From: Herbaspirillum huttiense
Lineage (GTDB): Bacteria > Pseudomonadota > Gammaproteobacteria > Burkholderiales > Burkholderiaceae_D
Direction of reading: 5' to 3'
Assembly (NCBI RefSeq): GCF_004367745.1
Contig: NZ_CP037993.1
Location: forward strand, 1,426,001-1,490,000
DNA: 64,000 bases
Part shown: positions 42,506 through 51,089 of the stretch, piece by piece
How positions within the stretch are numbered: position 1 is the first letter of the stretch
Layout: every line of letters starts with the position of its first letter
The notes under the pieces: generated by a model
What the model was told of the DNA's origin: nothing
The model's input: the letters and a program-made list of their open reading frames with translations, nothing else
The model's database searches: none
Program-made: the position numbers and the translations under genes

Positions 42506-43474
42506 TCAGAGATCCAGCACCAGCATCCCCGACCTCGCCCTTGATACACAGGTACAAATCTGGTCATTGGCCGCCTTCTCCTTCTTGGAGAGGCAATTGT
42601 CGCGATGATCCGGCTCGCCCTCCAGCAGCGGTACCACGCAGGTCCCGCAGATGCCCTCGCGGCAGGAGGTATCGATGACGATGCCCTCGCGCGCCAGGAT
42701 GTCGACGATGGGAATGCCCACCGGGATCTGCACCACCTTGCCCGAGCTGGCCAGCTTCACTTCGAAGGCGCCATCGCCGCCGCCAGCACCCTGCGCAGAA
42801 GCAGCAGGGGCCACCGGTGCAGCAAAGTGCTCCAGATGAATCGCCTCCTCGCTGCGGCTGGCTGCTGCACACTTGACCACCGCATCCATGAAGGGAGCGG
42901 GGCCGCAGGTATAGACGTGGGCGTCCTTGCTGCCGGCTTCAAGGCACACCGTGAGGTAATGCTCCATCTGCGCCGGCATGACCGCATAGTGGAAACGCAC
43001 CTGCGCGGCGAAGGGCGCGTTCTCCAGCAGATCGGCAAAGGCCGCATGCTCGCGCGCGCGCACGAAGTAATGCAGCGTGAAGGGCTTCTGTTCGGCCCAC
43101 AGGCGATAGGCCATCGCCAGCAGCGGCGTCACGCCGATGCCCGCGCCGAAGAGCAGGTGCTCCGGTGCGCTGGCATCGAGGGCGAAGAGGTTGCGCGGCG
43201 TGCCCACTTCCAGTTCCATGCCCGGCTTGACCGCATCATGCAAGGCCGCCGAGCCGCCACGCGACGCCGGTTCGCGCTTGACCGCGATGGTGTAGCCGCA
43301 ACGGTCTTCCAGCGGACCGCACAGCGAGTATTGGCGCATGATCCCGGTCGGCCCGGTGACGTCGATGTGGGCCCCCGGCTCGTAAGCCGGCAGCGGGGCG
43401 CCATCGGCGCGCACCAGGCGGAAGGAACGGATGTCGCCGGTTTCATCGGTGAGGGTGTCTACGATCAGTTTCAT
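42506..43474 (-). CDS. iacF: Ferredoxin reductase of the indole-3-acetate dioxygenase
   Basis: A 322-residue reductase of the vanillate-demethylase (class IA) layout. The FMN/FAD barrel comes first (MRQYSLCGP), then an NAD domain (FGAGIGVTPLLAMAY, HVYTCGPAPFMDAV). The plant-type [2Fe-2S] domain is at the C-terminus, with cluster ligands in SCREGICGTCVVP and a last Cys in DQICTCVS. It passes NADH electrons to the Rieske oxygenase encoded by the next upstream genes iacC and iacD. It is 46 bp behind iacD on the same strand. Confidence 0.82.
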   Translation of the reverse strand: MKLIVDTLTDETGDIRSFRLVRADGAPLPAYEPGAHIDVTGPTGIMRQYSLCGPLEDRCGYTIAVKREPASRGGSAALHDAVKPGMELEVGTPRNLFALDASAPEHLLFGAGIGVTPLLAMAYRLWAEQKPFTLHYFVRAREHAAFADLLENAPFAAQVRFHYAVMPAQMEHYLTVCLEAGSKDAHVYTCGPAPFMDAVVKCAAASRSEEAIHLEHFAAPVAPAASAQGAGGGDGAFEVKLASSGKVVQIPVGIPIVDILAREGIVIDTSCREGICGTCVVPLLEGEPDHRDNCLSKKEKAANDQICTCVSRARSGMLVLDL

Positions 43475-43520
43475 GAGGCCAATACTCGTCGGTTCAATGT
43501 CGAAAGTGCGGTACGTCAGC

Positions 43521-44030
43521 TCAGAGCAGGAAGCCCAGGGCGTTGAGGCTGTCCATGGAGTTGATCAGGCGGATTACTTTCTGCTCGATCTTCGGACCCT
43601 GGGGCGTGAAGCGCAGGCGATGCGTGACGTTGGCCACGAACATCGTGTGCTGCTGGCGCTTGTAGCCCACCAGGACCTGGGCCGAGGTGATCTCCACCAG
43701 TTCCTCCGACAGGTGCACCGGCACGAAGCGCGACACGGTGCGCACGGTCGCTGCCGCATCCACGGCCGACATCGCGTGGCCCGACGTCAGGCGCTCGATG
43801 CGGATCTTGCGCATGTGGGCATTGTCGTAGGCGTAGTTCAGCGAGGCCGCGTAGTCGGTGGTGTCGGGATCGATGGGCACCACGTAGTAACCATCGTCGG
43901 TCCACAGGGCTTGCCAGGCGGCATAGTCCTTTTTGTCCAGAAGTTCAGCTTCTTTCCAGATGAAGGCGATGGCACGCGCCATGGGCGCGGGGATGCCTTG
44001 CAGGGTGTCGTGTTGGTTCATATCGGTCAT
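43521..44030 (-). CDS. iacD: Small subunit of the indole-3-acetate pathway Rieske dioxygenase
   Basis: A 169-residue NTF2-fold beta subunit of a ring-hydroxylating dioxygenase (AIAFIWKEAELLDKKDYAAWQALWTDDGYYVVP at the start). It pairs with the large subunit upstream. Its ATG at 44030 overlaps the iacC stop (ATGA), which is why I prefer it to the ATG seven codons earlier. Beta subunits carry no cofactor; assignment to the iac pathway rests on neighbours. Confidence 0.82.
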   Translation of the reverse strand: MTDMNQHDTLQGIPAPMARAIAFIWKEAELLDKKDYAAWQALWTDDGYYVVPIDPDTTDYAASLNYAYDNAHMRKIRIERLTSGHAMSAVDAAATVRTVSRFVPVHLSEELVEITSAQVLVGYKRQQHTMFVANVTHRLRFTPQGPKIEQKVIRLINSMDSLNALGFLL

Positions 44031-45313
44031 TTCTCCATCATCTTTTTCCACATGGCATAGGCTTCGCGCATGCCGGTTTCATCGGTCGAGTGCGACACCT
44101 TGTCGCCGTTGTCGTCCACCCACTCACGGTTCAGGCCGCGATTGACCAGGATGGGCGCATTGCGGCCGGCGTGCGAACCGGCCTGCACGCGTTCCCAGGC
44201 TTCGGCGTCATCGGGGCTGCCGAAACCGAACGGGCCCTGGAAGTGTTCGTGGATGCGCAGGCGTTCGCGGTTGGCGATCTCCGGTCCGCCATCCATGCCC
44301 AGGGCCACGTGGCGGATCTGGGTCTCGCCCACCGACACCGGATGCAGCACCCGGAAGAAGGACATCGACATGGCCACGTTGGGGAACAGGTTCAGGTTGA
44401 AACCGGCGCCGTGCAGCGAACGCACGATGCGGCGCACCTGTTCCGGCGGCATGGTCTTGGAGAGTTCCTCGGTGACGTGGGCGAAGCGCTCCTGCAGTTG
44501 TTCGCTGCCATCGTCCACATCCAGGTCCACGTGTTCCGGCACCATGATCATGACGCTGTGACCATTGCCCAGCGAGCGGGTGATGGACTGGTCATCGGTC
44601 ATGAAGGACAGCATCTCGGAAGTCTCTTCATCGACCGACGACAGGAAGGTCTTGTGCACCACCGGGAAGTGATAGCCGTCGGTGGTGTTTTCCAGCTGGA
44701 TCTTCCAGTTGCCCTTGAAGCTGAACTTGTGCTCGCCCTGCACCTTCACGGGGAAGCCTGCGCCTTGCTTCATGAACAGGTCGATCCACTTCTTGGCATG
44801 GCCGAGGAAGTCCGACAGCGGTTCGATCTCCTGGTTGAAGGAGGCGAAGATCATGCCGTTGTAGCTCTCCGCACGCAGGCTCTGCAGAGGCAGGTCGGCC
44901 TTTTCGATGACGTCTTCGTAGCCTTCCGGATAGGGCAGGCCGCGCAGCTTGCCGTCCAGGCCATAGGACCAGCTGTGGTAGGGACAGGTAAAACCGGTGG
45001 CATTGCCCTTGTGCTTTTCGCACACGGTGGCGCCACGATGGCGGCAGCGGTTTTCCAGCACGTTGATCTTGCCGGTCTTGTCGCGCACCACGATCACCGG
45101 CTGGCGGCCGATCTGGGCAGTCTTGAAATCACCGGGATTCTTGATTTCGCTTTCATGCGCAACCCAGATCCAGGTCTTGTAGAAGATCTTGTCCATCTCC
45201 GCTTCGAAGATGGCCGGATCGGTGTAGAGCGAAGGATCCACCACCGCATCCTGTACCAGGTCGGCATAGGATGAATCGGTCTTGCGCGGGTGGAAGCGTA
45301 GCGGTGCGTTCAT
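44027..45313 (-). CDS. iacC: Large subunit of the indole-3-acetate pathway Rieske dioxygenase
   Basis: A 428-residue Rieske oxygenase alpha subunit. The cluster ligands are C90, H92, C110 and H113 (NRCRHRGATVCEKHKG...TCPYHSW). The mononuclear Fe site is in NTTDGYHFPVVHKTF. It resembles the benzoate/anthranilate-type dioxygenases, but co-occurrence with iacF, iacH, iacA, iacB and iacE points to IacC. In that pathway it acts on the oxindole-type intermediate on the way to catechol. GGAGAAAGCC stands before ATG 45313. It heads the minus-strand run iacC-iacD-iacF. Confidence 0.82.
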   Translation of the reverse strand: MNAPLRFHPRKTDSSYADLVQDAVVDPSLYTDPAIFEAEMDKIFYKTWIWVAHESEIKNPGDFKTAQIGRQPVIVVRDKTGKINVLENRCRHRGATVCEKHKGNATGFTCPYHSWSYGLDGKLRGLPYPEGYEDVIEKADLPLQSLRAESYNGMIFASFNQEIEPLSDFLGHAKKWIDLFMKQGAGFPVKVQGEHKFSFKGNWKIQLENTTDGYHFPVVHKTFLSSVDEETSEMLSFMTDDQSITRSLGNGHSVMIMVPEHVDLDVDDGSEQLQERFAHVTEELSKTMPPEQVRRIVRSLHGAGFNLNLFPNVAMSMSFFRVLHPVSVGETQIRHVALGMDGGPEIANRERLRIHEHFQGPFGFGSPDDAEAWERVQAGSHAGRNAPILVNRGLNREWVDDNGDKVSHSTDETGMREAYAMWKKMMEK

Positions 45314-45379
45314 GGCTTTCTCCAGTGGCTTGCAGTCGTTGTCAGTGTTGATTGGGCGAGCTTGTCGGGGCAGTGCGTG

Positions 45380-46546
45380 TCAGGGGCGTTGCGTGAGTGC
45401 CTGTTCCAGATGCAGGCCCAGTGCGCAAATGCGTTCGTCATCGCCCTTGCGGCCGACCAGTTGCAGCCCGGCTTTGAGCGAGCTGCCGGCCATCGGCACC
45501 GGAATGCTCAGGGCCGGATGGCCGGACAGGTTGAAGGGCCGCACCAGCGAGGACAACATCAGCACCGAGGCACCCTGGCGGATCGCTTCCAGCGTCGGCG
45601 GCAGCGACGGCAGCGTCGGCAGCAACAGCGCATCGGCGTCGGCCAGCGCGGCGTCGACTTCGGCGCTGAAGGCGGCACGCACGGCTTCGGCCTGGGCCAC
45701 CGCGTCATCGGTGGTGGCGGCGGCGGCCGAGAGGCGCTTCTCGATATCGGCGCCCAGTTTTCCCAGGCCCAGCAGGTGGCCGAAGGCGTCATGCGTTTCG
45801 CGGTTGATGAGGGTCATGCCGGCTTCAAACGCGGCGTGCATGTGGTGCGGGGTCCAGGCATCGCCCGTCCAGCCGCTGGCGGCGAAGGCGGTGGCGACGG
45901 CCTCTGCGATCTGGGGATCAGCTTGCACCGTCACCAGTTTGACGCGGGCCTGTGCTACCGCTGCGGTAGCAGCAACGCGGTCAAAACCGGGCGCGATACT
46001 GGCCATGGCGCTGATGATGAGATCCATGCTGCGCGCAAAGGGGCCCACGCAATCCAGGCTGCTCACGGCCGGATAGGCCCCGGCGCGGCTGACGCGGCCA
46101 AAGGTCGGTTTCAAGCCGATCACGCCGCAGCAGGCCGCGGGCAGGCGGATCGAACCCCCGGTGTCGCTGCCGATGGACATATCCACCAGCCCCGCGCCCA
46201 CGGCCGAGGCCGAGCCGCTGGAGGAGCCGCCGGTCATGCGGCTTGCGTCCTGCGGATTGACGGCGGTGCCGTTCCAGTCATTGATGCCGGTCATGCCGTA
46301 GGCCAGCTCGTGCATGTTGGCGCGGGCGGTGAGCTGCCAGCCGGCGTCGAGCAGCTTGCGAACCACGTCGGCGTGCGCTGCAGCCGGCGGCGCGTCGGCC
46401 AGGGCGGCGCTGCCGCCGCAAGTGGGCTGGCCGGCGATGTCGATGCAATCCTTGATGGCCACTGTCGGGCCGCTGCCACCGAGGTGAAAACGCGAGAGCA
46501 GGGCGTGGCCGGTGCCGGGGACGGTGCGTGCTGAAGCGTTGCTCAT
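45380..46546 (-). CDS. iacH: Amidase-signature hydrolase of the indole-3-acetate pathway
   Basis: A 388-residue amidase-signature enzyme. The catalytic triad is visible: Lys in TVAIKDCIDIAG, the cis-Ser in MTGGSSSGSASAVGAG, and the nucleophile Ser in GSDTGGSIRLPAACCG. In the iac pathway this hydrolase acts late, leading to catechol. The open frame continues to TTG 46699, but ATG 46546 gives a normal N-terminus and shares ATGA with a 39-codon upstream frame. It is divergent from the LysR gene and 66 bp before iacC. Confidence 0.8.
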   Translation of the reverse strand: MSNASARTVPGTGHALLSRFHLGGSGPTVAIKDCIDIAGQPTCGGSAALADAPPAAAHADVVRKLLDAGWQLTARANMHELAYGMTGINDWNGTAVNPQDASRMTGGSSSGSASAVGAGLVDMSIGSDTGGSIRLPAACCGVIGLKPTFGRVSRAGAYPAVSSLDCVGPFARSMDLIISAMASIAPGFDRVAATAAVAQARVKLVTVQADPQIAEAVATAFAASGWTGDAWTPHHMHAAFEAGMTLINRETHDAFGHLLGLGKLGADIEKRLSAAAATTDDAVAQAEAVRAAFSAEVDAALADADALLLPTLPSLPPTLEAIRQGASVLMLSSLVRPFNLSGHPALSIPVPMAGSSLKAGLQLVGRKGDDERICALGLHLEQALTQRP

Positions 46547-46662
46547 CCTGCCGCTCCCAGGCAGGCGATGCGCGCCTGCTGCTGCAGGGCGGCGAGGGCG
46601 GCCTGGCCATTGCGCTTGCGCGGCGTCGGCAGGGGAGATGAAGAAGTTGGCTGGGGGCTCAT
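46543..46662 (-). CDS. Possible 39-residue peptide coupled to iacH
   Basis: A short frame from ATG 46662 encodes a Ser/Pro-rich start, a KR patch and an Ala/Gln-rich helix (GQAALAALQQQARIACLGAAG). Its TGA overlaps the iacH ATG (ATGA), the arrangement seen with small accessory proteins of amidases such as AtzG with AtzE, though this one is much shorter. No ribosome-binding site is visible. It may instead be an untranslated leader or part of a longer IacH. Confidence 0.25.
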   Translation of the reverse strand: MSPQPTSSSPLPTPRKRNGQAALAALQQQARIACLGAAG

Positions 46663-46769
46663 GGCGCATCCGTTCAAATGGGGCCGACCAGGCTGGCAAT
46701 CCACGTCGGGCGCGGCATGCAGGCGGTTTCCTTGGCTGATGTGAAGCATTCTAAAAGTCGCCTTAAAAT

Positions 46770-46783
46770 AGATCAAATTGATG
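46770..46783. promoter_or_regulatory. Operator AGATCAAATTGATG, copy 1 (LysR/iacH intergenic)
   Basis: The palindrome ATCAA-A-TTGAT sits within AGATCAAATTGATG between the divergent LysR gene and iacH. The same 14 bases occur in front of the porin gene at 49140-49153. LysR-type regulators bind such short dyads, so this is the likely operator of the LysR protein encoded at 46884. Confidence 0.6.
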
Positions 46784-46883
46784 TAAAATATTTTTCACAT
46801 AAGCGGCATGGATAGTGATCGCCGCTTTCCTTGATGTGACTCATCGGGCCCAGGCCCCCGCGCGACCCCCTCCGGAGACTGCT

Positions 46884-47813
46884 ATGGCGACCTTCAACAA
46901 CATGGACCTGAACCTGCTGCGGGTCTTCCAGGCCATTGCCGACGAACGCAGCTTGACCCTGGCCGGCAACCGCCTGCACCTGTCGCAGCCCGCCGTGAGC
47001 TATGCGCTCGGACGGCTGCGGCAGATCTTCGATGACCCGCTCTTCATCCGCACCAAGGAGGGCATGCAGCCCACGCCCGCCGCGCTGGAACTGTCCAAGC
47101 CCATCAACCGCGCGCTGCAGGCGGTGCAGGATGCGCTGCGCTATACCGAGCGCTTCGACCCGGCCGCCAGTACGCGCGTCTTCCGCGCCTCGATGACGGA
47201 CGTGGCCGAGATGATGTTCCTGCCGCAGCTGTGCGAGCTGCTGACCGCGCAGGCCCCGCAGACGCGCCTGCAGGTGGAGCAGGTGCCGCCGGCGCATCTG
47301 GAAGAAGCGCTGCGCACCGGCCAGCTCGACTTCGCCTTCGGCAATCTGCCCGCGCTCAAGGCGGTGACCTGTCATGAACTGCTGTTCCGCGAAACCTATG
47401 TCTGCATGATGCGCAAGCGTCCGGCCCTGCCTGCGCGTGAACAATTGGCGCTCGACGAATTCCTGGCGCTCTCGCACGTCCTGGTCGAGTCGGCCGAGAG
47501 CAGCCATCACCAGGTCGAGAATTCCTTCCGCAATCTCGGCGTGCAGCGCAAGATCAGCCTGTCGATCCCGCACTTCACCGTGCTGCCGCGCATCCTCGGC
47601 AAATCCGATCTGGTGGCCACCGTCCCGGCGCGCATCGCCAAGCTTTTCCACAGCGAGCACCCGGACGTATTCCTCTCCTACGAACTGCCGGTCAAGCTGC
47701 CGGCGGTGGACATCACCTTGCACTGGCATCCGGCCTTCGATGCCGACGCCGGCAATACCTGGCTGCGCCAGATCGTCATCGACATGCTGCAGAGCTACGG
47801 CCGCAGCAGCTGA
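46884..47813 (+). CDS. LysR-type regulator of the iac cluster
   Basis: A 309-residue LysR protein with an N-terminal wHTH (MDLNLLRVFQAIADERSLTLAGNRLHLSQPAVSYALGRLRQIFDDPLF), the NodD/NahR-like subclass that reads nearly palindromic sites. The effector domain spans about 95-300. The start at ATG 46884 follows CCGGAGACT. It is divergent from iacH with the ATCAAATTGAT dyad between them. The duplicate dyad before the porin suggests that both are its targets. Indole-acetate or an intermediate would be the inducer; that is inference. Confidence 0.82.
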   Translation: MATFNNMDLNLLRVFQAIADERSLTLAGNRLHLSQPAVSYALGRLRQIFDDPLFIRTKEGMQPTPAALELSKPINRALQAVQDALRYTERFDPAASTRVFRASMTDVAEMMFLPQLCELLTAQAPQTRLQVEQVPPAHLEEALRTGQLDFAFGNLPALKAVTCHELLFRETYVCMMRKRPALPAREQLALDEFLALSHVLVESAESSHHQVENSFRNLGVQRKISLSIPHFTVLPRILGKSDLVATVPARIAKLFHSEHPDVFLSYELPVKLPAVDITLHWHPAFDADAGNTWLRQIVIDMLQSYGRSS

Positions 47814-47835
47814 TCCATTGCGCCGGAAAGCAGAA

Positions 47836-47856
47836 GGCCCGCCAACGCGGCGGGCC
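47836..47856. terminator. Terminator hairpin between the LysR and porin genes
   Basis: A perfect GGCCCGCC / GGCGGGCC stem with loop AACGC, 22 bp after the LysR stop, is followed by GTTCTCCTT. It lies between converging genes. Confidence 0.6.
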
Positions 47857-47923
47857 GTTCTCCTTGCCTGCGGGAAGACCACCGGATGTCGGCGGCGGCC
47901 TTCCCTCCTCAAGTAGCCCGTGC

Positions 47924-48982
47924 TCAGAAGCGGTGACGCATGCCCAGGCGCAGCGCGCTCTGGTTGCCGGTCGACGACTGGATGCCGCCACCGAAGACCG
48001 GATACGCGTTGTAGCCCTTGTCGCGGTCATAGACGGCGCCCACGTACAGGTCGGTACGTTTGGAGATCTTGTAGTCCACCGTCGCCACCAGTGCCTGGGC
48101 ATTGCCCACACCCTGGTTGCGCTTCTGGAACTGGTAAGCGGCAGCCAGATCCCACAGCGGTGTCAATGCATAGACCGTGCCCAGTTCATAGGTGGTGGCC
48201 TTGGCATTGGTGTCGGTGTTCTTGACCTGGGTGATCACGCCGAACGGTGTGAAGGCACCGATCTGGTAGCGCGCACCGCCGCCATAGATGCGGGTGGCGG
48301 AAGCGCCGCTGCTGCTCTTGATGTCGGTGTAGGCGAGCGCGCCGCTGAAGGCACCGCTGTCGTACTGGCCGGTGGCGCTGACGGTGCGGCCGGCATTGTT
48401 GTTGCCGGCCACTTCACCGAGCCCGAGCATTGCGCCAAAGCTGAAACCGCCGAACTTGGCGCTGTTGACCTTGATGGAATTGTTGGTGCGGTCGCCGGCA
48501 TAGATGTGGTTGTTCAGGGCCGTGCCGTGCGCGGCATCGGCATGCAGGCCCCAGCCGAAGGAGCCGGCCGGCGACAGTGCGCCCATCGCATACTGGCCAC
48601 CGATGTTGGCCATGAAGTCGTACTGGCGACCCACGCTCAGCGCGCCCCAGTCCTTGCTGCCCAGGCCGACGAAGGACTGGCGGCCGAACAACAGACCGCC
48701 TTGTCCCAGGCTGCCGTCATCGGCACCGAAGCCGGTTTCCAGGGTGAAGAAGGCATTCAGGCCACCGCCCAGATCTTCCGTTCCCTTGAAGCCGATGCGG
48801 CTGCCCTGAGCGATGCCGCTGTCCATGCGCAGCAGCGACGCGCCGCCGCCGCCGGTCTTGGCGGCGTTGGAGTAATAGGTCAGGCCGAGATCGATCAGGC
48901 CATAGATGGAAACGCTGCTCTGTGCATGTGCCATCCCCGTGCCGGCCGCGAGCAAGGCGGCGGCCAGTAGTTTCTTCTTCAT
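47924..48982 (-). CDS. Gram-negative trimeric porin
   Basis: A 352-residue porin of the betaproteobacterial OmpC-like family. The signal peptide is MKKKLLAAALLAAGTGMAHA, then QSSVSIYGLIDLGLTYYS, the usual first strand. SRIGFKGTEDLGGGLNAFFTLETGF and LFGRQSFVGLG are family landmarks. The protein ends in a C-terminal Phe (LGMRHRF). AGGGAG precedes ATG 48982. The AGATCAAATTGATG element lies 158 bp upstream, tying it to the LysR regulator of iacH. It is therefore a probable outer-membrane entry route for indole-acetate or related acids. Confidence 0.87.
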   Translation of the reverse strand: MKKKLLAAALLAAGTGMAHAQSSVSIYGLIDLGLTYYSNAAKTGGGGASLLRMDSGIAQGSRIGFKGTEDLGGGLNAFFTLETGFGADDGSLGQGGLLFGRQSFVGLGSKDWGALSVGRQYDFMANIGGQYAMGALSPAGSFGWGLHADAAHGTALNNHIYAGDRTNNSIKVNSAKFGGFSFGAMLGLGEVAGNNNAGRTVSATGQYDSGAFSGALAYTDIKSSSGASATRIYGGGARYQIGAFTPFGVITQVKNTDTNAKATTYELGTVYALTPLWDLAAAYQFQKRNQGVGNAQALVATVDYKISKRTDLYVGAVYDRDKGYNAYPVFGGGIQSSTGNQSALRLGMRHRF

Positions 48983-49139
48983 GTGACAAGGCTCCCTGTG
49001 GTGTTGCAGTGTGATGGTCGCGCTCTGCACCGGGTGAGGCCGATGCCGGGCGGCGAACGCAGCCGGTAGATGTGGAAGGTCTGCGTGGCGTGCATGACAT
49101 GTCGTCATGTGGGGCCATCATAGGAAGCGCATTTGCGCC

Positions 49140-49153
49140 AGATCAAATTGATG
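49140..49153. promoter_or_regulatory. Operator AGATCAAATTGATG, copy 2 (porin upstream region)
   Basis: An identical 14-base copy of the element at 46770-46783, about 160 bp upstream of the porin start. The 339-base gap 48983-49321 otherwise contains a GACGACATGTCATG-like partial dyad and the long inverted repeat described next; no gene is seen. Confidence 0.6.
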
Positions 49154-49174
49154 CAGCGGATAGATGGAATAAGC

Positions 49175-49231
49175 CCGATTCATGCACCGGACAGATAAGT
49201 CGCCGACTCTCGAATCCGGTGCATGAATCGG
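49175..49231. repeat. 17-bp perfect inverted repeat downstream of the histidine kinase gene
   Basis: CCGATTCATGCACCGGA (49175-49191) and TCCGGTGCATGAATCGG (49215-49231) pair perfectly around a 23-base loop. It lies about 90 bp past the end of the kinase gene and just upstream of the porin operator. With no T-run it is an unusual terminator. A recognition site or remnant of a small mobile palindrome is also possible. Confidence 0.65.
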
Positions 49232-49321
49232 CGCGATGACGGGATAATCGTGCAGAACTTCACCACGCGAGTGCGTGCGATCACCAAGGCGGCGCGTCGC
49301 CCGCGCGGACTAAAGGAATCC

Positions 49322-50863
49322 TTAGTTGTGGCGTTCCACCAACGGCAGCGTGAAGCAGAAACGCGTGCCGCAGCTTTCTCCGGGTTGTGCCCAGATATCG
49401 CCGCGATGGCGCGCAATGATGTTCTTGCACAGCGCCAATCCGATGCCGTTGCCGCTGACCTTGGAAGAAAAGAAGCCATCGAAAAGCCGTTCGCGGTGGC
49501 CGGCATCGATGCCGCGTCCCTCGTCGGCAACGGTCAGCAGGGCATTGCCGGCACTGCGCGCGGTGCTGATGCGCACATGTCTTGCGCCCTCGGGAAAGGC
49601 CATCATTTCCTCGATGGCGTTGAAGGCGAGATTCAAGATCACCTGGCCGATCAGCACCTTCTCGCAGCTCACCACCAGCGGCTGCGTACCCGGTTCGATG
49701 TGCAGGTGGACCTTGCCTTCGGCGGCCTTCATCTCGATGAACCAGCGCACTTCCTCCAGCACGGCGTTGAGGTCGATCAGGCCTTCGCTCTGCTCCAGCC
49801 GCACCACGTATTCGCGCACGCTCTTGATGATGGTAGCGGCATGGTCGACCTGGCGTCCGGCACTCTCCAGCCCCCACACGATCTGTCCGGCCTGTTCGCG
49901 CAGGGCCTCGCTCTGTTTGATGCGCAAGACCGAGCCTTCGAGGAAATTGCGGATCGCCGCCAGCGGCTGCGACAGCTCGTGCGCGATGGCGGTGGCCATC
50001 TCGCCCATGGCATTGTGGCGCGCCAGGTATTCCAGCGAGGCCTGGTCGCGGCGGCGCGCTTCCTCGGCTTCGACCTGGTCGGTGATGTCGTGGAAGTGCA
50101 GCAGGTGGCCCTTGAGGTCGTTCTCGATCTCGATGTAGCGGCACACCGCGTGATGCCAGCGCACCAGCCCATCCTTGCGCACGATCTGGTAGCGCAGCGG
50201 GAAGCTGATGGCATCCGGCAGCGCCAGCGTGAGCAGCTCCAGCAATTCGTCGCGCGAGTCGGGCAGGCATTGCTCGACGAAATTCTTCGGCGGGTTCTGG
50301 CCCGGCCGCACGCCCAGCAGCTTGCGGCCGGCGTCGCTCAGGTACTCGATGCCGCCATCCGAACGCAGCACCGTCACGCCTTCGTCGGAGTCCTGCATGA
50401 ATTCCTTGAGGCGGCTCTCCAGCTTTTTCATCTCGCGCCGGATCTGTTCCTCGCGCGCAATATCGCGGAACTGCACCATGATCACATCGCGTTCGGTCAG
50501 CGGCACCAGCGTGGCAATCGCCTCGGAGAGAATCTCGTCGCCGTTCTTGGCGCGGTAGCACCACTCGACCATGTTGCTGCCGTGGAGCACCGCATCGTGC
50601 AGCCACTTGCGGCCGATCTCGCGGCGGTATTCGTGCGACTGCCGGCTCATGTCCGGAGCTTTGAGCGGCAGCAGTTCTTCCAGCGTGAACCCCAGTACCT
50701 GGCAGGCCGAGGGATTGGCCCAGAGGATGGACTTGGTCTGGGCGTCATGCAGGATGATGCACATCGGCAGTGCTTCCATCATGCGGCGGAAATCGTCCAG
50801 CCCGAAGCGGATGCTGTCATCCGGCAGGGCAGGGGAAACTGGGGCAGCGGTTTGTTCTGGCAT
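49322..50863 (-). CDS. PAS-domain sensor histidine kinase of the iac region
   Basis: A 513-residue soluble kinase without membrane segments. It has two to three PAS modules (about 20-140, 145-265; landmarks MCIILHDAQTKSILWANPSACQVLG and GVTVLRSDGGIEYLSDAGRKLLG). The kinase core is of the FixL/DctB class: H295 in EMATAIAHELSQPLAAI, N-box NLAFNAIEEMM, DEGRGID and GNGIGLALCKNII. Soluble PAS kinases of this type (TodS, StyS, FixL) sense aromatic ligands or redox state. It is divergent from iacA and presumably phosphorylates the FixJ-like regulator encoded at 40789-41421. Confidence 0.84.
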   Translation of the reverse strand: MPEQTAAPVSPALPDDSIRFGLDDFRRMMEALPMCIILHDAQTKSILWANPSACQVLGFTLEELLPLKAPDMSRQSHEYRREIGRKWLHDAVLHGSNMVEWCYRAKNGDEILSEAIATLVPLTERDVIMVQFRDIAREEQIRREMKKLESRLKEFMQDSDEGVTVLRSDGGIEYLSDAGRKLLGVRPGQNPPKNFVEQCLPDSRDELLELLTLALPDAISFPLRYQIVRKDGLVRWHHAVCRYIEIENDLKGHLLHFHDITDQVEAEEARRRDQASLEYLARHNAMGEMATAIAHELSQPLAAIRNFLEGSVLRIKQSEALREQAGQIVWGLESAGRQVDHAATIIKSVREYVVRLEQSEGLIDLNAVLEEVRWFIEMKAAEGKVHLHIEPGTQPLVVSCEKVLIGQVILNLAFNAIEEMMAFPEGARHVRISTARSAGNALLTVADEGRGIDAGHRERLFDGFFSSKVSGNGIGLALCKNIIARHRGDIWAQPGESCGTRFCFTLPLVERHN

Positions 50864-50966
50864 CGCTCGTCTCTGTCATCGCTTCATGATCTGCAGGACG
50901 GTGTTTCCTCCATGGATGAGTTCACGCAGGGGAGGGCGCACCGGGTTTGCAGTTGGGGAATGGCAC

Positions 50967-51003
50967 TAGGGGTTTTCTTTAGAAGGCTTCACCTATTCCC
51001 CTA
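50967..51003. promoter_or_regulatory. TAGGGG...CCCCTA dyad in the kinase-iacA intergenic region
   Basis: TAGGGG (50967-50972) and CCCCTA (50998-51003) are inverted, with ACCTA at 50991-50995 between them. These resemble the TAGGTA/TACCTA half-sites of the palindrome at 41598-41617. The pair lies 87 bp before iacA, so it may be a second, weaker site for the FixJ-type regulator. Confidence 0.4.
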
Positions 51004-51089
51004 AAAAAGCTGCAGCGCTCCCGATTGAACCGGGATACGCCGCTCCCTACACTCGACTTCATTCTGATGCAAGCCACCTGGAGAATGCA

